Source: Deltaproteobacteria bacterium
GTDB taxonomy: Bacteria > Desulfobacterota > Desulfobaccia > Desulfobaccales > Desulfobaccaceae
Assembly: GCA_016874895.1 (NCBI GenBank)
Contig: VGSX01000002.1
Location: 1 to 37,466 of the forward strand
Reading direction: 5' to 3'
DNA: 37,466 nt
Shown here: piece by piece, positions 34,973 to 37,466 of the stretch
How positions within the stretch are numbered: position 1 is the stretch's first letter
How the letters are laid out: each line of letters starts with the position of its first letter
Notes under the pieces: model-generated
Seen by the model: the letters and a program-made list of their open reading frames with translations, nothing else
Database searches by the model: none
What the model was told of the DNA's origin: nothing
Translations under genes and position numbers: made by a program

Positions 34973-35848
34973 ATGTCTCCAAACCGCTTTCTCGTCATTA
35001 CACCCGCTCGTAACGAAGAACAGTACCTCGGCCAGACCATCGCCTCAATAGTCTCCCAAACTGTCCTCCCCCAGGAATGGATAATTGTCGATGACGGCTC
35101 CCGCGATGCGACGGCCGCTATCGCCCAGAGAGCCGCGGGGGCCAACCCCTGGATAAAGGTAGTGAGGCGCCGGGACCGGGGGTACCGGGACGTAGGGTCG
35201 GGCATGGTGGACGCTTTTTATTTAGGATTGAATAATGTCAAAGAAGACAACTATGATTTTATCTTTATAATAGACGCGGACGTTGTTCTCAGTAGAGATT
35301 ATTTTAAAGTAATTTTAAATAAATTTTCGGAAAATCCCCGATTAGGCATTGCCGGGGGAACGTTGTATGAACCGAGACATGGAAAGTTTTGTAAAACGAT
35401 ATTGATGCCCTGGCGTACTTACGGCGCGGCAAAATGCTGGAGAAGAACCTGTTTCCAAGATATTGGCGGACTGGTCAAGCACATTGGCTGGGACAACATC
35501 GATAATTTCAATGCCATGATGCGGGGCTGGGAAACCAGGGTCTTTGAAGATGAGGCATTGAAAACTTACCACCTGCGCCCCATGGGATGGTCGGAAAAAA
35601 GTCCTTATACAACCTGGATTAGAAGCGGCAATGCCTTGTACTTTATGGGAGCGCACCCGCTCTGGGTCCTGGCCAGTTCGGTATATCATTTCCAGGATTA
35701 CCCTTATGTAATTGGCGGTCTCTGCACCATTTTGGGTTATCTGCAAGCATTGCTCAAGGGAGCGAAACCTTACGATGACAGGGAATTTCGGAATTTTTTG
35801 TGGAAATGGCAGTTAAAGAAATTAAGCGAGTTACTGGGACTGCATTGA
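34973..35848 (+). CDS. GT2-family glycosyltransferase
   Basis: This 291-residue GT-A enzyme has FLVITPARNEEQYLGQTIAS, WIIVDDGSRDATAAIAQ, FIFIIDADVVLSRDYFKVIL (DxD site) and ETRVFEDEALKTYHLRP. There are no clear C-terminal TM helices. It probably adds one sugar to the repeat unit made with the amino sugar of this cassette. A patch at about 35215-35340 is AT-rich within the GC-rich gene. Its 3' end overlaps the start of the deacetylase gene. Confidence 0.86.
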   Translation: MSPNRFLVITPARNEEQYLGQTIASIVSQTVLPQEWIIVDDGSRDATAAIAQRAAGANPWIKVVRRRDRGYRDVGSGMVDAFYLGLNNVKEDNYDFIFIIDADVVLSRDYFKVILNKFSENPRLGIAGGTLYEPRHGKFCKTILMPWRTYGAAKCWRRTCFQDIGGLVKHIGWDNIDNFNAMMRGWETRVFEDEALKTYHLRPMGWSEKSPYTTWIRSGNALYFMGAHPLWVLASSVYHFQDYPYVIGGLCTILGYLQALLKGAKPYDDREFRNFLWKWQLKKLSELLGLH

Positions 35849-36717
35849 ACTCCATAATAAAATCATGGTTGAAGGGAGCATTGAGTGGCGCCTTCTGCCG
35901 TTTTGCCGGCGGGAGTCATAAGACCGGCCCCCGGGTCCCCGTGCTGTGTTATCATCGGGTATTGCCGGAGGTGGGCGGCGATGGGGGGCATGACTTTTTA
36001 TCAATCTCTTCGGAACAATTCGCCTCCCAGATGAAGTTCTTGTCCCGGGAAGGCTTTTATACGCTGACTCTGGAAGAATATGCCCGAATGGCCCGGGGCT
36101 TACAGCCCCTGATCCGGCGTTCCATCCTCATAACCTTTGACGATGGTTTTGCTGATAATTTCCAAATTGCCTGGCCCCTGGCCCAGGAATACAATGCCAA
36201 GCTAAATCTCTTTATTTGCACGGGCTTGGTGAGCCAGAGTAACCCGGTAATCATGATGGAAGACGGTTATCTGATCGCTGACTCCGGTCCCTCGGCGGCC
36301 AGCTTTCAGAATGCGAAGCTCCGGGAGCTGTCCCGGCCTCTGACTTGGCAGGAGTTGGGCGAAATGCGGGACTCCGGGGTGCAGATGGGGTTCCACAGTC
36401 ATAGCCATCGCAACCTGGCCCGATTAAGCGCGGATGCCCTGGCGGCGGAGGTGGAAACGGGGCTGGATCTGTTTGTTAAGAAACTGGGGTATCGCCCCCG
36501 GCTCATGGCCTTGCCCTATGGCCGCCGGGAACACCATCACCCGAAAATGATAGCCTTTTTAAGGAGCCGGGGGCTGGAGGTGATTTTCTCCGTGCGTTTC
36601 GGCCGGGCCAAGCTGCCTACCCGTCAGCCCGTTTTGCCTCGAATCACCATCTTCCCTCAAGACGACCTCACCACCTTCAAGCGCAAGATTTTCGGGGCCT
36701 ATGATTGGCTAGGTTAA
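35806..36717 (+). CDS. NodB-type polysaccharide deacetylase
   Basis: From ATG 35806 this is a 303-residue carbohydrate esterase 4 protein. It has VPVLCYHRVLPE, motif 1 ILITFDDGFADNF, motif 2 GFHSHSHRN (metal-binding histidines), and ALPYGRREHHH in the motif 3 region. No signal peptide is seen. GTG 35800 is also possible; the real start may be further in, since the first 40 residues overlap the GT2 gene and look poorly conserved. It differs clearly from the deacetylase at 18076, so the two may act on different sugars. Confidence 0.84.
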   Translation: MAVKEIKRVTGTALNSIIKSWLKGALSGAFCRFAGGSHKTGPRVPVLCYHRVLPEVGGDGGHDFLSISSEQFASQMKFLSREGFYTLTLEEYARMARGLQPLIRRSILITFDDGFADNFQIAWPLAQEYNAKLNLFICTGLVSQSNPVIMMEDGYLIADSGPSAASFQNAKLRELSRPLTWQELGEMRDSGVQMGFHSHSHRNLARLSADALAAEVETGLDLFVKKLGYRPRLMALPYGRREHHHPKMIAFLRSRGLEVIFSVRFGRAKLPTRQPVLPRITIFPQDDLTTFKRKIFGAYDWLG

Positions 36718-36769
36718 TTCCCTGAATAAACCCGAGAAACCGAAGCTGCTGGCCCCCCCGACGAATCTC

Positions 36770-37363
36770 CTAATCCAGGGTTTGCAGGATTTTGCGCTTT
36801 AACAGATGGCGTTGAAAAATGTTCTGCAACCCCATGGGAACCCAGCGCTGGGGGCGGATGAAATCTTGCACATGTTGGGGAAGCCGGCGCTTCAGGAAAT
36901 CGCGCAGGCGCCGGGGCATCCAGGTATCGTGAAGGGAAAAAGGAAACCGCTCCCCGCAGGAACTGCCGTTGTGGGAGCATACCTGGCAGAGCTTCAGACC
37001 CCGCCGGCCGGTGGATAGCAGTTTACTCCGGTAATATTGGAACCTCGGGGAATGCCAGATGTCTTCCAGCCGTTGGCGGGCCACATCTCCCATGATCACA
37101 TCGCAATACATGTCACCGCAACAAAGACTGACCATGCCGTTGGGACGGACCACCACCATGTCGAAGGGCCGCAGGCAAGGGCGAAGAAGATCTATGTATG
37201 GCGAAAACCTTCCCTTTCTAATCTCTCCGGCCCGATTTTCCAGCTTGTTTTCGGGGATGCGCATGTCGTTAAGAATAACCTCGGGAAACCTGGCATAGGG
37301 AGCCAACCGATGGTACCCGGCATCGTCATAAATGCTTAGTACTATAACGTTAAGTGTTGACAA
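36770..37363 (-). pseudogene. Truncated radical SAM/SPASM protein
   Basis: The 197-residue frame is the C-terminal part of a SPASM-type protein: PCLRPFDMVVVRPNGMVSLC with CCGDMYCD, MGDVARQRLEDIWHSPRF and LCQVCSHNGSSC. The N-terminal radical SAM domain with CxxxCxxC is missing. The frame opens at TTG 37361-37363 directly after an in-frame stop, and the DNA beyond looks like the end of an insertion sequence. I infer that insertion cut off the 5' two thirds of the gene. Confidence 0.65.
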
Positions 37364-37370
37364 TTAATTT

Positions 37371-37388
37371 CCCATGTGCAAACATGGG
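37371..37388. repeat. Inverted repeat near IS end
   Basis: CCCATGT and ACATGGG form a perfect 7-bp stem with a GCAA loop, immediately before the transposase start. It may help set transposase translation or be part of the element's end. Confidence 0.4.
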
Positions 37389-37392
37389 GAGC

Positions 37393-37466
37393 ATGGACAA
37401 ACAAGAATTGCTCGAGGCCCGTGGTCGCCTGGAGGCTTTTCTTGAGCCGCTTTTGCTCATGTTGGG
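37393..37466 (+). CDS. Transposase N-terminus, possibly IS701 family (partial)
   Basis: From ATG 37393 the frame reads MDKQELLEARGRLEAFLEPL and runs off the window. The pattern resembles N-termini of IS701-like DDE transposases (a helix of LEAR-x-RLE-x-FLEPL). An in-frame ATG at 37384 is an alternative. It is the probable cause of truncation of the radical SAM gene to its left. Only 24 residues are visible, so the family is tentative. Confidence 0.4.
   Translation, partial: MDKQELLEARGRLEAFLEPLLLML

Noticed and set aside
1-37466. CRISPR arrays, tRNA or rRNA genes
   Set aside because: No regularly spaced repeats, tRNA cloverleaf or rRNA sequence was seen in the window.

Overview
The window is an exopolysaccharide/capsule biosynthesis locus of the Wzx/Wzy-dependent type from a Gram-negative bacterium. 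The outer-membrane export lipoprotein (Wza-like), the sigma-54-type promoter and the overall style of the genes suggest a deltaproteobacterial (Desulfobacterota-like) host. That taxonomic guess is an inference from general impression; there is no rRNA or other marker gene here. Most coding DNA looks near 55-65% GC, with clear AT-rich patches (some 60-base lines fall to about 28-35%), so the locus appears mosaic.

Layout. (1) 1-2300 is decayed DNA: a phage terminase large-subunit relic (about 252-1140), unassignable debris, and an IS5-family transposase relic (about 1709-2275), all broken by frameshifts and stops. (2) 2300-2780 is the control region, with a near-consensus -24/-12 promoter (2573-2588) below two adjacent palindromes. 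(3) 2781-9361 is the assembly core: wza-like, a wzc-like tyrosine autokinase, an initiating phosphoglycosyl transferase fused to the membrane half of a CapD/PglF-type dehydratase, a nucleotidyltransferase, and the separate catalytic half of that dehydratase. (4) 9488-20825 holds an uncharacterised TIM-barrel-like protein, Wzx, Wzy, four methyltransferases, a radical SAM/SPASM protein, two GT4 glycosyltransferases and a NodB-type deacetylase, many in ATGA overlaps. (5) 20950-25752 holds two SQD1/SqdB-like UDP-sulfoquinovose synthase homologues flanking a membrane GT2, a truncated formyltransferase and a GalE-like epimerase. (6) 25973-28083 is a beta-helix (pectate-lyase/tail-spike-like) pseudogene interrupted by an intact IS630-family element. 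(7) 28343-31143 (minus strand) has a B12-binding radical SAM protein and a GT2. (8) 31670-36717 is a second plus-strand cassette: a LegB-like 4,6-dehydratase, a DegT aminotransferase, two GT2 enzymes (one frameshifted at a poly-G tract) and a second deacetylase. (9) The right edge has a SPASM-protein fragment cut off by the start of another IS element.

How it fits together. A nucleotide-sugar pool (nucleotidyltransferase, dehydratases, epimerase, aminotransferase, SQD1-like enzymes) feeds the initiating transferase and six glycosyltransferases on a lipid carrier. Methyltransferases and deacetylases modify the repeat unit. Wzx flips it, Wzy polymerises it, and the Wzc/Wza pair controls length and export. 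The two SQD1-like enzymes raise the possibility of a sulfonated (sulfoquinovose-like) sugar in the polymer.
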